Assembly (NCBI RefSeq): GCF_010500245.1
Contig: NZ_JAAGOX010000055.1
Coordinates: forward strand, 1 to 64,000
Length of the DNA: 64,000 nucleotides
Origin: Ruegeria sp. PrR005
GTDB lineage: Bacteria; Pseudomonadota; Alphaproteobacteria; Rhodobacterales; Rhodobacteraceae
Direction of reading: 5' to 3'
The translations under genes were made by a program, and so were the position numbers. Below, one piece after another: positions 52,601-61,551 of this stretch (positions within the stretch are counted from its first letter, which is position 1; each line of letters begins with the position of its first letter). Below the pieces are notes generated by a model. It made no database searches, was not told the DNA's origin, and saw only the letters and a list, made by a program, of their open reading frames with translations.

Positions 52601-53116
52601 GCTGACGACGGGCATGTACATGTCCACCAGCGCCCATTCCGACTGGTGCAGCACGGTCGAGCTTTCGCCGGTATGGTCGTCGCCCATCGCCATCAGCACA
52701 CCGCCATGTGTGGCGGTACCGGCCATGTTGGCGTGGCGCATCACATCGCCTGACCGATCCACCCCCGGCCCCTTGCCGTACCACAGGCCAAAGACACCAT
52801 CGTATTTACCGTCGCCGCGCAGCCCCGCCTGCTGACTGCCCCACAGGGCGGTGGCCGCCAGATCCTCGTTCAGCCCGAACTGAAAAGTGACATCGGCCGC
52901 GTTCAGCTGTTTCTGCGCCCGGCTCATCTGCAAATCGACCGCGCCCAAGGGCGAACCACGATAGCCGGTGACCAGACCTGCCGTGTTCAGACCGGCGGCG
53001 GCGTCGCGCGCCTTCTGCATCAACATCAGGCGTACCAGCGCCTGAGTACCGTTCAAAAGTACCGGGCTCTTCTCCAGATCGAACTTATCGTTCAGCGAAA
53101 TTTTCTGTTGGCTCAT
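49697..53116 (-). CDS. Indolepyruvate ferredoxin oxidoreductase, fused subunits
   Basis: An 1139-residue oxidoreductase that oxidises aryl-pyruvates (indolepyruvate and the like) to aryl-acetyl-CoA with ferredoxin as acceptor. The N-terminal part holds the pyrimidine-binding region of thiamine diphosphate enzymes (TGYRGSPLGAVD), then the cofactor site (CSGCPHNSSTKVPDGS, DG-TYNHSG), a ferredoxin-like insert with CEGCGDCGVQSNC, and the C-terminal gamma-like part (VVITGVGGTGVVTIGAVLAQAA). The alpha and beta subunits of anaerobe enzymes are fused here. It is divergent from a LysR gene that probably controls it. Confidence 0.92.
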   Translation of the reverse strand: MSQQKISLNDKFDLEKSPVLLNGTQALVRLMLMQKARDAAAGLNTAGLVTGYRGSPLGAVDLQMSRAQKQLNAADVTFQFGLNEDLAATALWGSQQAGLRGDGKYDGVFGLWYGKGPGVDRSGDVMRHANMAGTATHGGVLMAMGDDHTGESSTVLHQSEWALVDMYMPVVSPAGVQEILDYGIYGYALSRFSGLWVGLKTMKDTIEVTSVVDGRPDRMQLVTPGFDMPEGGLNIRLGDTPHLQEGRIIDYKRFAAEAFSRANRMDKRVWGKPGAKIGIAAAGKNWLDLVHAMSLLNIDENEAERLGITTYKIGQTFPLDMQSFHDWAEDLDLVVIVEEKRKLIEVQVKEAIFDDRQGRRVYGWYKGGAGAMHREELFPTRGALDPILIAEKLGGIFIEEGRETDGIRAGLNALADARRNDNAQEIASRLPYFCSGCPHNSSTKVPDGSRAYAGIGCHYMVQWMDRNTQGFTHMGGEGANWIGEAPFSKTKHVFQNLGDGTYNHSGVQAIRAALAAGTNITYKILFNDAVAMTGGQENEGDLTAPRIVAELKAMGVKELAVVYDDKEDVDRSQFPAGVPFYERAELMQVQKRFREIEGVSAIVYIQTCAAEKRRRRKRGTFPDPDKRVFINTDICEGCGDCGVQSNCVSIVPKETELGRKRAIDQSSCNKDFSCVKGFCPSFVTVQGAKIRKEATAEIDLPHLPMPELPAITGTHNVVITGVGGTGVVTIGAVLAQAAQIDGKGAGMMEMAGLAQKGGAVHIHCRIANRPEDISAIRVATGEAHALIGGDLVVSAGAKTLGLTRTGTTGAVVNSHEIITGDFTRNTDFTIPADRLSLALEARLKERLDLFDASELARAVMGDSIYSNMMVFGAAWQRGLLPVSHEAIMQAIEMNGAAVERNKRAFDIGRWAVLHADEAARLIRPNVVDLPKSPEDKIAYRAEHLTAYQGARLAKRYRKVVDGIEDGDLRAAVAEGYHKLLSYKDEYEVARLLLDSRDKAAAEFDGDLKLTLHLAPPILGGKDADGRPKKREFSERWLGLFKLLARMKGLRGTPLDLFGYTAERKMERALIRQYEADMREVLPKLDTRTRDAIVALARLPLEIRGFGLVKQANEAKAAKRREELLAVIRQGGPSMAKAAE

Positions 53117-53163
53117 CTGACGTCTCCCCTGCGCCGGATCGGCGGTATCATGCGTCGAATTTT

Positions 53164-53182
53164 AGGTCATAATTGCTGACCT
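53164..53182. promoter_or_regulatory. LysR-type operator between indolepyruvate oxidoreductase and lysR
   Basis: AGGTCA-N7-TGACCT, a perfect six-base dyad with the T-N11-A core of LysR-type sites. It is 48 bases upstream of the oxidoreductase ATG and about 100 bases from the LysR ATG. Confidence 0.6.
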
Positions 53183-53285
53183 GCATAGTCTAAAAAAAAT
53201 GCTTTGCCTTTTGCACGGTCCGATATTTCTGGAAATTGTCATGTCTTTCATATAGTCCGTCACCCTGATTAAGAAAGTTACGGGC

Positions 53286-54191
53286 ATGGACTGGGACAAG
53301 CTTCGAATCTTCCACGCAGTCGCCGACGCAGGAAGTCTCACTCATGCGGGCGACAAGCTGAATCTGTCGCAATCAGCGGTCAGCCGACAGATTCGCGCGC
53401 TTGAGGAATCGCTGAACGCGACTCTTTTCCATCGTCATGCTCGCGGCCTGATTCTGACCGAGCAGGGAGAGCTTCTGTTCGACGCCACCAAATCCATGGC
53501 CAAACGCCTGGATGCCGCCGCCGCTCGTATCCGCGACAGCGAGGAAGAGGTGTTCGGCGAATTGCGCGTGACCACGACATTCGGATTTGGCACATTGTGG
53601 TTGGCCCCGCGCCTGACTGCACTTTACCAGAAGTATCCCGACCTCAAGGTCGACCTGATGCTCGAAGAGAGAGTGCTGGACCTTCCGATGCGAGAAGCCG
53701 ACGTGGCCATCCGCATGAAGGAACCCAGCCAGGCCGATCTGATCCGCAAGCGTCTGATGACTGTAGAGATGAAGCTCTATGCCACGCGCGCCTATCTCGA
53801 CAGCGCGGGCGTTCCGACCGATATCTCGGATATCAGCAATCACCGGCTGATCTGTCAGAACACATCTGCCGCCCAGGTGGGCGCCAGTGCGGTTCTGGCG
53901 CAGCATCTGCTAGCCTACAATCCGGCGTCACTGCTGACCGTTAACAACTACTTCGGTATTCTTCAGGGCGTCTTGAATAACCTGGGAATTGGCGTCCTGC
54001 CGGACTATGTCACCCAGGATTTTCCGGATCTGGTTCATGTGCTGCCGGAAATAAAATCATCCGAGGTTCCCGTCTACCTCGCCTATCCAGAAGAGCTGCG
54101 GCATTCACAGCGCGTGGCGGCATTTCGGGATTTCGTTCAGGACGAAATCATTGCCCACCGCAAGCAATTGAAAGAGCTTGGCATTCTATAG
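53286..54191 (+). CDS. LysR-family transcriptional regulator
   Basis: A 301-residue regulator with a canonical winged helix (LRIFHAVADAGSLTHAGDKLNLSQSAVSRQIRALEESLNATLFHRHARGLILTEQGE is the region near residues 5-62) and a periplasmic-binding-like effector domain ending IIAHRKQLKELGIL. The signal it senses is unknown. It is divergent from the indolepyruvate oxidoreductase gene, and a LysR-type dyad lies between them. Confidence 0.9.
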   Translation: MDWDKLRIFHAVADAGSLTHAGDKLNLSQSAVSRQIRALEESLNATLFHRHARGLILTEQGELLFDATKSMAKRLDAAAARIRDSEEEVFGELRVTTTFGFGTLWLAPRLTALYQKYPDLKVDLMLEERVLDLPMREADVAIRMKEPSQADLIRKRLMTVEMKLYATRAYLDSAGVPTDISDISNHRLICQNTSAAQVGASAVLAQHLLAYNPASLLTVNNYFGILQGVLNNLGIGVLPDYVTQDFPDLVHVLPEIKSSEVPVYLAYPEELRHSQRVAAFRDFVQDEIIAHRKQLKELGIL

Positions 54192-54269
54192 ACATGCAAT
54201 TTTTGCATATCGGAAATGCTGCATCTGCGACATAAAAAGCTTGAACGTTCAAGGGGCGCCACATAAATG

Positions 54270-54358
54270 AGCACTCGAAGGCGGTGATGCTCAAACGCTC
54301 ATCCTCTTCATACCTCCCTGTTGGACTACGGCCGAGCTTAGTGCTCGGCCTTTTTTTT
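54270..54358 (+). ncRNA. Small RNA candidate (suhB/MmgR-like)
   Basis: The 265-base gap after lysR holds no gene but ends in a perfect terminator (54330-54358). Before it lies CATACCTCCCTGTTGGACT, a C-rich single-stranded motif that could pair with Shine-Dalgarno sequences. It resembles the conserved block of the alphaproteobacterial suhB/MmgR sRNA family, from memory. A palindrome (TTGAACGTTCAA, 54241-54252) and CATAAAT (near 54262) could provide its promoter. The 5' end is a guess. Confidence 0.5.
54330..54358 (+). terminator. Rho-independent terminator
   Basis: GGCCGAGC, loop TTAGT, GCTCGGCC, then eight T. It is 138 bases beyond lysR and more likely ends a small RNA than the lysR transcript. 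Confidence 0.92.
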
Positions 54359-54456
54359 GCCGTACCGGCCGGAGAGCGCCCTCTCTACCCGCTGAAATCG
54401 TTTGTGTTTGAGCATACGCGCGGTAAAAACGTAATTATCAAAAACGAGGGCAATTC

Positions 54457-56718
54457 ATGAAACCGCTTTTCAAGGTGCTGGCCCTGGTAGCCGCCCTTTT
54501 TTGCATCTCCGTGCCATTGGCGGCGCAGGTTCCGGTTCCATCGGGCGCACCTGCCGCAACCACCCCGACCGTCCCAGACAACCTGACCCCGGAACAGGTC
54601 GACGACCTGGTGGCCCGCCTGTCCGACGATCAGGTTCGCGCCCTGCTGCTGGAACGGCTGGACGCGGTGGCGCTGGCCGCGCAGGAGGTTTCCGAGCCGC
54701 GCAAGGGGCCCGTGGCCCGGATCGGCGACGCCGCCAAGGCGCTGGCCGCCTCGTGGCTGGATGCCTTGCGCAAGGTGCCGCTGCTGGTGACGAAACAGGC
54801 CGAGGCGCTGTCGAATTTTGCAACCACCTTGGGTAGCGCGGGCATAGCCACTCTGTTCGGCTATACGCTGCTCGCCCTCGCCATAGGCTATGCGGCTGAA
54901 AAGCTGGCGGTTTTTGTGACCCGCTCGTGGATCAAGGCCGATCCGGCAAGTGCGTCGGACGATCTCCGCGGCGCGGTGAGTTTCCTCTTTCGCCGCTTCT
55001 GCCGCGAGGTTCTCGGGCTGGTCGTCTTCTACTATACGCTGGTCTTTGTCGGCCGCCGCCTGCTGGAACCCGAGCAGATCGCCTATGCGGCGCCCTTTGT
55101 ACTCTATCTGATCTGGCTGCCGCGTCTGGGGGCCGCGATCTCGCGTTTTGTCCTGGCTCCGAACCGCCCCGACCTACGACTGGTGAACGCCAATGACCAT
55201 TGGGCGAACTATCTGCACCGCAACCAGATCGGCCTTTTCCTGCTGATCGGCTTTACCCTGTTCATCGTCACCTTCAACAATCTGAACGGCGTGGCGATGG
55301 GCGATATGCGGCTGGGTTTCTGGCTGAACGCTTCGATCCATATCTATATCGCTCTCATCGCCTGGACAGCGCGCAGCGGACTGACCGATATGATGCGCGG
55401 CAACGATCCCGACCGCACCGAGTTCGACGAAAAAGTCGCAACCTACTACCCCTATTTCGCCATCGCGGTCTCGGCGGCCGTCTGGTTGATCGTGGAGTAT
55501 TTCGTAGCGATCCGCGACATGGCGGTGCTGGTCAATGTGGGCGCGGGAGCACATTACGTGACCATGTTCTGGCTGCTGATGGCTCCGGCCATCGACACGC
55601 TGATCCGGGGGCTCGTGCGGCATCTGCAACCGCCGCTCATCGGCACCGGCCCCATAGCTGAGCAGGCCTATCGCTCGACCAAGCGCAGCTATATCCGTAT
55701 CGGCCGCGTGGTGGCGGGCATCTTTGTGGTCCTGATGATCGCCAATGCCTGGGAGATCGACCTGCGGCAGGTGGCGGGCGCGGGCTCCGATGCCGGTGGT
55801 GCGGTCATCCAGTTCCTGATCATCATTGCCATCGGCTACATTCTGGACGAGGTCATCTCGCTCTGGATCAACCGCCGCCTGGCAAAGGAACAGACGGCGA
55901 TCGAGCAAAGCCCGGACGAGGAAGCGGGCGAAGGCGGCGGCGCCGGAGGCTCGCGGCTGGTGACCGTTCTACCGCTGTTGCGCGTCACGGCGCAGGTTGC
56001 CATCGCGGTGATCTTCGCCCTTCTTGCGCTCGGGGCGCTTGGCCTCGACATCACTCCGCTGCTGGCCGGTGCCGGGATCCTCGGCCTTGCTATCGGCTTT
56101 GGCGCGCAAAAACTGGTTGCCGACATTGTCGGCGGCATTTTCTTCCTGATCGACGATGCATTCCGCGTGGGTGAATATGTGGATGTCGGAGGCACCACAG
56201 GCACGGTTGAGAAAATCTCGATCCGCTCGATGCAGTTGCGCCATCACCGTGGACCAGTCCACACGATCCCCTATGGCGAGATCGCCAAGCTGACAAACTA
56301 CAGCCGGGACTGGGTAATCATGAAGCTCAAGTTCACCGTGCCTTTCGACACCGATCCCAACAAGGTGAAGAAGATCTTCAAGAAGATCGGCGCCGAGATG
56401 ATGGAGGATCCAACCCACAAGGAAGGTTTCCTGCAACCCTTCAAGTCACAGGGTGTATTCGATTTCGACGATGTCGGCATGATCATCCGGGGCAAGTTCA
56501 TGGCCAAGCCCGGCAAGCAGTTCACCCTGCGCAAGGAAATCTTCAACCGGGTGAAAACCGAATTCAAGGCGAACGGCATTGAATTCGCCCGTCGCGAAGT
56601 CCGTGTCGCCATTCCCGGTCTGGACGAAGCCGACCATCTGACGCCGGACCAGAAATCGGCGGTTGCGGCCGCTGCGGCACAAGCCGCCAATGAGCAATCT
56701 CAACAAGGCGGCGAATAA
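54457..56718 (+). CDS. Large MscS-family mechanosensitive channel
   Basis: A 753-residue inner-membrane channel. The signal peptide (1-23, MKPLFKVLALVAALF...) precedes a periplasmic segment, then ten or so helices. The MscS core has the pore region LAGAGILGLAIGFGAQKLVADIVG, the beta domain DVGGTTGTVEKISIRSMQLRHHRG, and a cytoplasmic end. It is of YbdG/YnaI-like length. GAGGGCAATTC precedes the ATG. It stands alone between a small RNA and purL. Confidence 0.9.
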   Translation: MKPLFKVLALVAALFCISVPLAAQVPVPSGAPAATTPTVPDNLTPEQVDDLVARLSDDQVRALLLERLDAVALAAQEVSEPRKGPVARIGDAAKALAASWLDALRKVPLLVTKQAEALSNFATTLGSAGIATLFGYTLLALAIGYAAEKLAVFVTRSWIKADPASASDDLRGAVSFLFRRFCREVLGLVVFYYTLVFVGRRLLEPEQIAYAAPFVLYLIWLPRLGAAISRFVLAPNRPDLRLVNANDHWANYLHRNQIGLFLLIGFTLFIVTFNNLNGVAMGDMRLGFWLNASIHIYIALIAWTARSGLTDMMRGNDPDRTEFDEKVATYYPYFAIAVSAAVWLIVEYFVAIRDMAVLVNVGAGAHYVTMFWLLMAPAIDTLIRGLVRHLQPPLIGTGPIAEQAYRSTKRSYIRIGRVVAGIFVVLMIANAWEIDLRQVAGAGSDAGGAVIQFLIIIAIGYILDEVISLWINRRLAKEQTAIEQSPDEEAGEGGGAGGSRLVTVLPLLRVTAQVAIAVIFALLALGALGLDITPLLAGAGILGLAIGFGAQKLVADIVGGIFFLIDDAFRVGEYVDVGGTTGTVEKISIRSMQLRHHRGPVHTIPYGEIAKLTNYSRDWVIMKLKFTVPFDTDPNKVKKIFKKIGAEMMEDPTHKEGFLQPFKSQGVFDFDDVGMIIRGKFMAKPGKQFTLRKEIFNRVKTEFKANGIEFARREVRVAIPGLDEADHLTPDQKSAVAAAAAQAANEQSQQGGE

Positions 56719-56750
56719 CCATTTCCGTGCAAAACCATCGGAACACCTAG

Positions 56751-56774
56751 ACCCCGCCGCATCCGTGGCGGGGT
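56751..56774 (+). terminator. Hairpin terminator after the mscS gene
   Basis: ACCCCGCC and GGCGGGGT (56751-56758, 56767-56774) with loop gcatccgt; the following bases are only weakly T-rich (ACTTTCATTC). Confidence 0.6.
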
Positions 56775-56925
56775 ACTTTCATTCTAATCCTTCCATTTCC
56801 GATTTCGGGCTGCCCATCCGCAAGAGCGTCACCCCCTCCGGCAATCTGCGCCCTCTTGCCCCTTTCCCCCGACGCGGCCTTGCCCTAAAAGGCGCCCAAC
56901 ATCGGCCAGCTTGGGAACACCACAG

Positions 56926-59085
56926 ATGCAAGAGCCCGCAATCACTCCGGACCTGATCGCCGCGCACGGGCTGAAGCCCGAGGAATACGACATGATCCTC
57001 GAGATCATCGGGCGCGAACCGACCTTTACCGAGCTGGGCATTTTCTCGGCCATGTGGAACGAGCATTGTTCCTACAAATCCTCAAAGAAATGGCTGCGCA
57101 CCCTGCCCACCTCCGGTCTGCAGGTGATCTGTGGCCCGGGCGAAAACGCGGGCGTTGTCGATATCGGTGACGGTCAGGCGGTGGTCTTCAAGATGGAAAG
57201 CCACAACCACCCGTCCTATATCGAACCCTATCAGGGCGCTGCCACCGGCGTGGGCGGCATCCTGCGCGACGTTTTTACCATGGGCGCACGGCCCATCGCC
57301 TCGATGAACGCGCTCAGCTTTGGCGAGCCGACCCACCCCAAGACCCGGCGGCTGGTCAATGGTGTGGTCGAGGGCATCGGCGGTTATGGCAACTGTTTCG
57401 GCGTGCCATGTGTGGGCGGCGAGGTCCGGTTCCACCCCGCCTACAACGGCAACTGCCTCGTGAACGCCTTTGCCGCCGGTCTGGCCGACAGCGACAAGAT
57501 CTTCTACTCTGCCGCCTCGGGCATTGGCATGCCGGTGGTCTATCTGGGCGCCAAGACCGGGCGCGACGGCGTCGGCGGCGCCACAATGGCCAGCGCCGAG
57601 TTTGACGACACGATCGAGGAAAAGCGCCCCACAGTGCAGGTGGGCGACCCGTTCACCGAAAAGCGCTTGATGGAGGCCTGTCTGGAACTGATGCAGACCG
57701 GTGCCGTGATCTCGATCCAGGACATGGGTGCTGCTGGTCTGACCTGTTCGGCGGTCGAGATGGGCGACAAGGGCGGCCTGGGCATCCGGCTGAACCTCGA
57801 CGCTGTACCGCAGCGCGAAGAGAACATGACCGCCTACGAGATGATGCTCTCAGAATCCCAGGAGCGCATGCTCATGGTGCTGAAGCCCGAGAAAGAGGCC
57901 GAGGCCAAGGCGGTGTTCGACAAATGGGACCTCGACTTTGCCATCGTGGGTGAAACCATCGCCGAAGACCGGTTCATCATCATGCACAAGGGCGAGGTCC
58001 GCGCCGATCTGCCTCTGTCGCCGCTGTCAGGACAAGCGCCTGAATACGACCGCCCCTGGGTCCCTACCCCGGCCGCAGCTCCTGTCGGCGAGGTGCCGCA
58101 GATCGACCCGATCGACGCTCTGCGCGCCCTGATCGGCTCGCCAAACTACGGCGGCAAGCAATGGGTCTACGAGCAATACGACACCATGGTCATGGCCGAC
58201 AGTGCCCGCACACCGGGTCTGGGCGCCGGAATCGTGCGCGTGCATGGCACCGACAAGGCGCTGGCCTTCACCAGTGACGTAACGCCGCGATACGTGCGCG
58301 CAAACCCGGAGGAAGGCGGCAAACAGGCGGTGGCCGAGGCTTATCGCAACCTGACCGCCGTGGGCGCGCGGCCGCTGGCCTCGACCGACAACCTGAACTT
58401 CGGCAATCCCGAAAAGCCGGAAATCATGGGTCAGTTCGTCGGTGCGATCAAGGGAATCGGAGCGGCCTGTGCGGCGCTCGACATGCCCATCGTGTCCGGC
58501 AACGTGTCGCTTTATAACGAGACCGACGGCAGCGCGATCCTGCCCACACCGACGATCGGCGCCGTAGGCCTGCTGACCTCGACCGAAGAGATTATCGGTA
58601 AGGATGTACGCGAAGGCCATGTCGCATTGCTGATCGGCGAAACCACGGGTCACCTGGGGCAATCCGCCCTGCTGGCCGAGGTATTCAATCGCGAGGACGG
58701 CGACGCGCCTCACGTGGATCTCGAGGCTGAAAAGCGCAACGGAGATTTCATCCGCGCCAACCGTGACCTGATCAAGGCCTGCACGGATCTTGGGGACGGC
58801 GGGTTGGCGCTGGCTGCATTCGAACTCGCAGAAGCCGCGGGCGTCGGAGTGCAGCTTGAGGCCGCCGGCACAGAGATCCTCTTCGGAGAAGACCAGGCGC
58901 GCTACCTGGTCGCCTGCAATTTCGACCAGGCCGAAGCCTTGATGACAGCCGCCGCGACGGCGGGCGTGCAGGTCTCCTCCGTCGGTCGATTTGGCGGCGA
59001 GACTGTCCGCATCGGCACGTCCGAAGCGTCGCTTGCCGACTTGGCCGCCCTGTTCCGCAGCAGCTTTGCTGCCGCCGTCGCCTGA
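56926..59085 (+). CDS. purL: Phosphoribosylformylglycinamidine synthase subunit PurL
   Basis: The ATP-dependent synthetase of the PurLQS complex (719 residues, small form). Motifs: [10 protein letters not shown] (substrate), [37 protein letters not shown] (ATP and Mg), GGVG-like [15 protein letters not shown] and [11 protein letters not shown]. It is 18 kb from purQ and purS and is followed by bolA and grxD. The ATG at 56926 gives the family start. Confidence 0.96.
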   Translation: MQEPAITPDLIAAHGLKPEEYDMILEIIGREPTFTELGIFSAMWNEHCSYKSSKKWLRTLPTSGLQVICGPGENAGVVDIGDGQAVVFKMESHNHPSYIEPYQGAATGVGGILRDVFTMGARPIASMNALSFGEPTHPKTRRLVNGVVEGIGGYGNCFGVPCVGGEVRFHPAYNGNCLVNAFAAGLADSDKIFYSAASGIGMPVVYLGAKTGRDGVGGATMASAEFDDTIEEKRPTVQVGDPFTEKRLMEACLELMQTGAVISIQDMGAAGLTCSAVEMGDKGGLGIRLNLDAVPQREENMTAYEMMLSESQERMLMVLKPEKEAEAKAVFDKWDLDFAIVGETIAEDRFIIMHKGEVRADLPLSPLSGQAPEYDRPWVPTPAAAPVGEVPQIDPIDALRALIGSPNYGGKQWVYEQYDTMVMADSARTPGLGAGIVRVHGTDKALAFTSDVTPRYVRANPEEGGKQAVAEAYRNLTAVGARPLASTDNLNFGNPEKPEIMGQFVGAIKGIGAACAALDMPIVSGNVSLYNETDGSAILPTPTIGAVGLLTSTEEIIGKDVREGHVALLIGETTGHLGQSALLAEVFNREDGDAPHVDLEAEKRNGDFIRANRDLIKACTDLGDGGLALAAFELAEAAGVGVQLEAAGTEILFGEDQARYLVACNFDQAEALMTAAATAGVQVSSVGRFGGETVRIGTSEASLADLAALFRSSFAAAVA

Positions 59086-59192
59086 TCCCGGCAGATTGCA
59101 AATTGGACGGCGCACCACATTGGTGCGCCGCTCCCTTGCACGCAGGGACGCATCGCTCTACATCTGAGAGCAATTCATCTGGAGTTTATCAC

Positions 59193-59429
59193 ATGGCTAT
59201 GGAAGCCCATGAAATCGAAGCGCTGATCCGGGCCAGTTTTCCGCAGGCAAAGATTACCATCACCGACCTTGCGGGCGACGGCAACCATTGGGCGGCGGAA
59301 GTTATCGATGAAAGTTTCAAGGGGCAGAGCCGTGTTCAGCAACAACGCGCAGTAAATGCCGCCGTCAGACCCGAGATCGACAGCGGCAAGCTGCATGCAC
59401 TTGCCCTGACAACCAAGGCACCCGAGTAA
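59193..59429 (+). CDS. bolA: BolA family protein
   Basis: A 78-residue partner of monothiol glutaredoxins in iron-sulfur delivery or regulation. EIEALIRASFPQAKITITDLAGDGNHWAAEVI contains the BolA core; a conserved His sits in KLHALALTTK. GGAG precedes the ATG. It is followed by grxD, the classical partner, in one operon with purL. Confidence 0.92.
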   Translation: MAMEAHEIEALIRASFPQAKITITDLAGDGNHWAAEVIDESFKGQSRVQQQRAVNAAVRPEIDSGKLHALALTTKAPE

Positions 59430-59530
59430 CGTCCAAAGACTGACTGATACATCGCTTGAACTCCGAGGCGGAAAAATTCAGTTGTTCACATGCCTGACGG
59501 TCGACCGTCGGCGAAACAGGAAACGAGACA

Positions 59531-59893
59531 ATGACCGACGCAAAATCCCGCATCGACGAAACCGTCAAAGCCAACGACGTGGTGCTCTACATGAAGGGGA
59601 CCAAGGAGATGCCGCAATGTGGCTTTTCCTCGCGTGTGGCCGGCGTTCTGAACTACATGGGCGTTGCATTCAAGGACGTCAACGTGCTGGCCGATGACGA
59701 AATCCGCCAGGGGATCAAGGACTATTCCGACTGGCCGACCATTCCGCAGCTCTACGTAAAGGGCGAATTCGTCGGCGGTTGCGACATCATCACCGAGATG
59801 ACCCTCTCCGGTGAACTCGACACATTGTTCGAGGAAAACGGTGTCGCCTATGACAAGGACGCCGCCGACAAGATTCGCGCCGCTAACGCCTGA
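59531..59893 (+). CDS. grxD: Monothiol glutaredoxin Grx4 type
   Basis: Iron-sulfur carrier of 120 residues. The active site is CGFS (C30) in [10 protein letters not shown], with the glutathione contacts [19 protein letters not shown]. Its partner gene bolA is directly upstream, so the two likely form a [2Fe-2S]-bridged heterodimer. Confidence 0.95.
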   Translation: MTDAKSRIDETVKANDVVLYMKGTKEMPQCGFSSRVAGVLNYMGVAFKDVNVLADDEIRQGIKDYSDWPTIPQLYVKGEFVGGCDIITEMTLSGELDTLFEENGVAYDKDAADKIRAANA

Positions 59894-59916
59894 TCCGTTC
59901 CGATTGGTTATCGCAG

Positions 59917-59996
59917 ACAAGGTCTTTCAAAGACCTTGTTTTCAGGATTTGATTCAAATCCTGTCGAAAAAGGCGCCTCAAAGGGCGCCTTTTTTC
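59917..59996. terminator. Three tandem hairpins between grxD and zapA
   Basis: ACAAGGTCTTT/AAAGACCTTGT (59917-59939) followed by TTTT; AGGATTTG/CAAATCCT (59944-59962); and AAAAAGGCGCC/GGCGCCTTTTTT (59967-59996). The first and last look like terminators; the last can work in both directions. Confidence 0.75.
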
Positions 59997-60034
59997 TAGA
60001 TGTTTCGAAAATCCTGGTCAGATCCCGCCGGGCA

Positions 60035-60430
60035 TTATCCTGCGGCTTTCTCCTCGACCTGGTCCGCCAGCGCCTCCGCGCGCGCGGCGAGTTCGGCCAG
60101 CGTATCAGTGACAGAGGGCGGGATGACCGCGATTTCGACTCGTTCGGGTTCCGGGGCCGGCGCATTGCGCAGACTGGCGATCTCCGCTTCGCGTTCGGCA
60201 AGCTTGGCTTCGACAACCCTGATCTTGTCCTCGACCGCAGCGGTCTTGTCGGCGAGCATCAGCCCCGCCATCAGCAGCATGCGCGCCTCGGGCATGCGGC
60301 CGATCTGATCCGACAGAACTTGCGCCTCGTCGTCGAGCATTTTTGCAGCCGCATGCAGGTAGCTTTCCTCGCCTTCCTGACAGGATACCTCGAACCCCCG
60401 GCCCCCGATGTGGATCGTCACCTCCGGCAT
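60035..60430 (-). CDS. zapA: Cell division protein ZapA
   Basis: Z-ring-associated protein of 131 residues: an N-terminal FtsZ-binding strand domain (MPEVTIHIGGRGFEVSCQEG) and a long coiled coil (LAEREAEIASLRNA onward). Start ATG 60430 overlaps by one base the stop of the coiled-coil gene upstream, so the two are translationally coupled. The tail is alanine-rich and longer than in E. coli ZapA. Confidence 0.92.
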   Translation of the reverse strand: MPEVTIHIGGRGFEVSCQEGEESYLHAAAKMLDDEAQVLSDQIGRMPEARMLLMAGLMLADKTAAVEDKIRVVEAKLAEREAEIASLRNAPAPEPERVEIAVIPPSVTDTLAELAARAEALADQVEEKAAG

Positions 60431-61299
60431 CACTCATCTTCTCCTTCTGCCAGGTTGGCCGCGGACAACAACGGCCCCAGTTTGCTCAGGACCGCATGCA
60501 CTTCGGATGCGTCCGTCGCCCTTTGGGCCCGCAACGCCTCCAGCTCGGCCAACATTGCGCTGTTTATCAGATGCGGCTCTCCAACACCTGCCTCATTGGC
60601 TTTTCTCAGTTCGGCAACGACCATTCTCAATTGGTCGTTCGCCTTGCGCAAACGTTGCAGATCCCCGTCAAGCCGTGACATGGCCGCGCCATGGCTGACA
60701 CGTTCAGCACGCAACATCTCCAGCTCGGCCTGAAGCTCGGACAGGCGTTCGGAATTGCTCAACTCGCTTTTCAGAGCGGCGTTTTCCTCACTCAACTGCT
60801 CAACCAGGTCCGAGTTGTCGCCCCGCGACCTCAGCTGCTCCAACTCTGCTTTGAGCGCCGCGATATCTTCAGCACTTTCGACCTGGGCGCGAAGCGCCTC
60901 GATCTCTGCTTGCATCGCCGCACGTTCTTCCGCCTCTTGCGCGGGCTCCTTCTCGGAGGCCACCGCGTCCAGCCTTTCCTGTGCCTCGGACAGTGCGCGC
61001 CGGGTGTCCTCCAACTCGCTGCGCAAAAACTCCAGTTCGGCAGGCTCCGTCGCCCCGTCGGTTTGAGATGTCAGTGCTTCGATCTCAGCCGCATGCTTGG
61101 CCTTGATGGATTTCAGGCGTTCCTCAAGCTGGGCATTGGCAAGCCGCTCATCCTCCAGCTGTGCAACCAGATCGGCATCCGGCTCTGCATCTTCTATCGC
61201 GGCAACAACCGGTTGCGGTCTGCCAAGACTTTCGACGCCAGCGCTGATCCGCTCCATCGCGGCCGAGATACGGCCCTGTAGTTCCTCAATCTGGCTCAT
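60430..61299 (-). CDS. Coiled-coil protein adjacent to ZapA (ZauP candidate)
   Basis: A 289-residue protein that is almost entirely coiled coil, with heptads of L/A and E (residues about 40-255) and an acidic end (EGEDE). It lies upstream of zapA with overlapping stop and start. Caulobacter ZauP is a coiled-coil protein in the same place that joins ZapA to focus the Z-ring, so I suggest this is its counterpart; sequence identity cannot be judged by eye for coiled coils. ATG 61299 follows AGGGG. Confidence 0.7.
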   Translation of the reverse strand: MSQIEELQGRISAAMERISAGVESLGRPQPVVAAIEDAEPDADLVAQLEDERLANAQLEERLKSIKAKHAAEIEALTSQTDGATEPAELEFLRSELEDTRRALSEAQERLDAVASEKEPAQEAEERAAMQAEIEALRAQVESAEDIAALKAELEQLRSRGDNSDLVEQLSEENAALKSELSNSERLSELQAELEMLRAERVSHGAAMSRLDGDLQRLRKANDQLRMVVAELRKANEAGVGEPHLINSAMLAELEALRAQRATDASEVHAVLSKLGPLLSAANLAEGEDE

Positions 61300-61551
61300 G
61301 CCCCTCACCTTCGTGTGACGCGTTTTTTGTTCTCTGCCCGGCTACCGGTCCCGATTTGGTCCGAATCGGGTGCTGGGATGAATAGATGTAGTCTAACCAA
61401 ATGACACCCTAAATACCCCTATCATTGCTTTCAATCACTTGGAGGCCACTTCTGATCCGTCTAGTCGCCGCATCGGTCCGTTCTGCTTGAACTTTGAGGG
61501 GTGAGTGGTATTGAGCGCGCAACTCGCCCGAAACCCAAAGGACAAAGCCTC

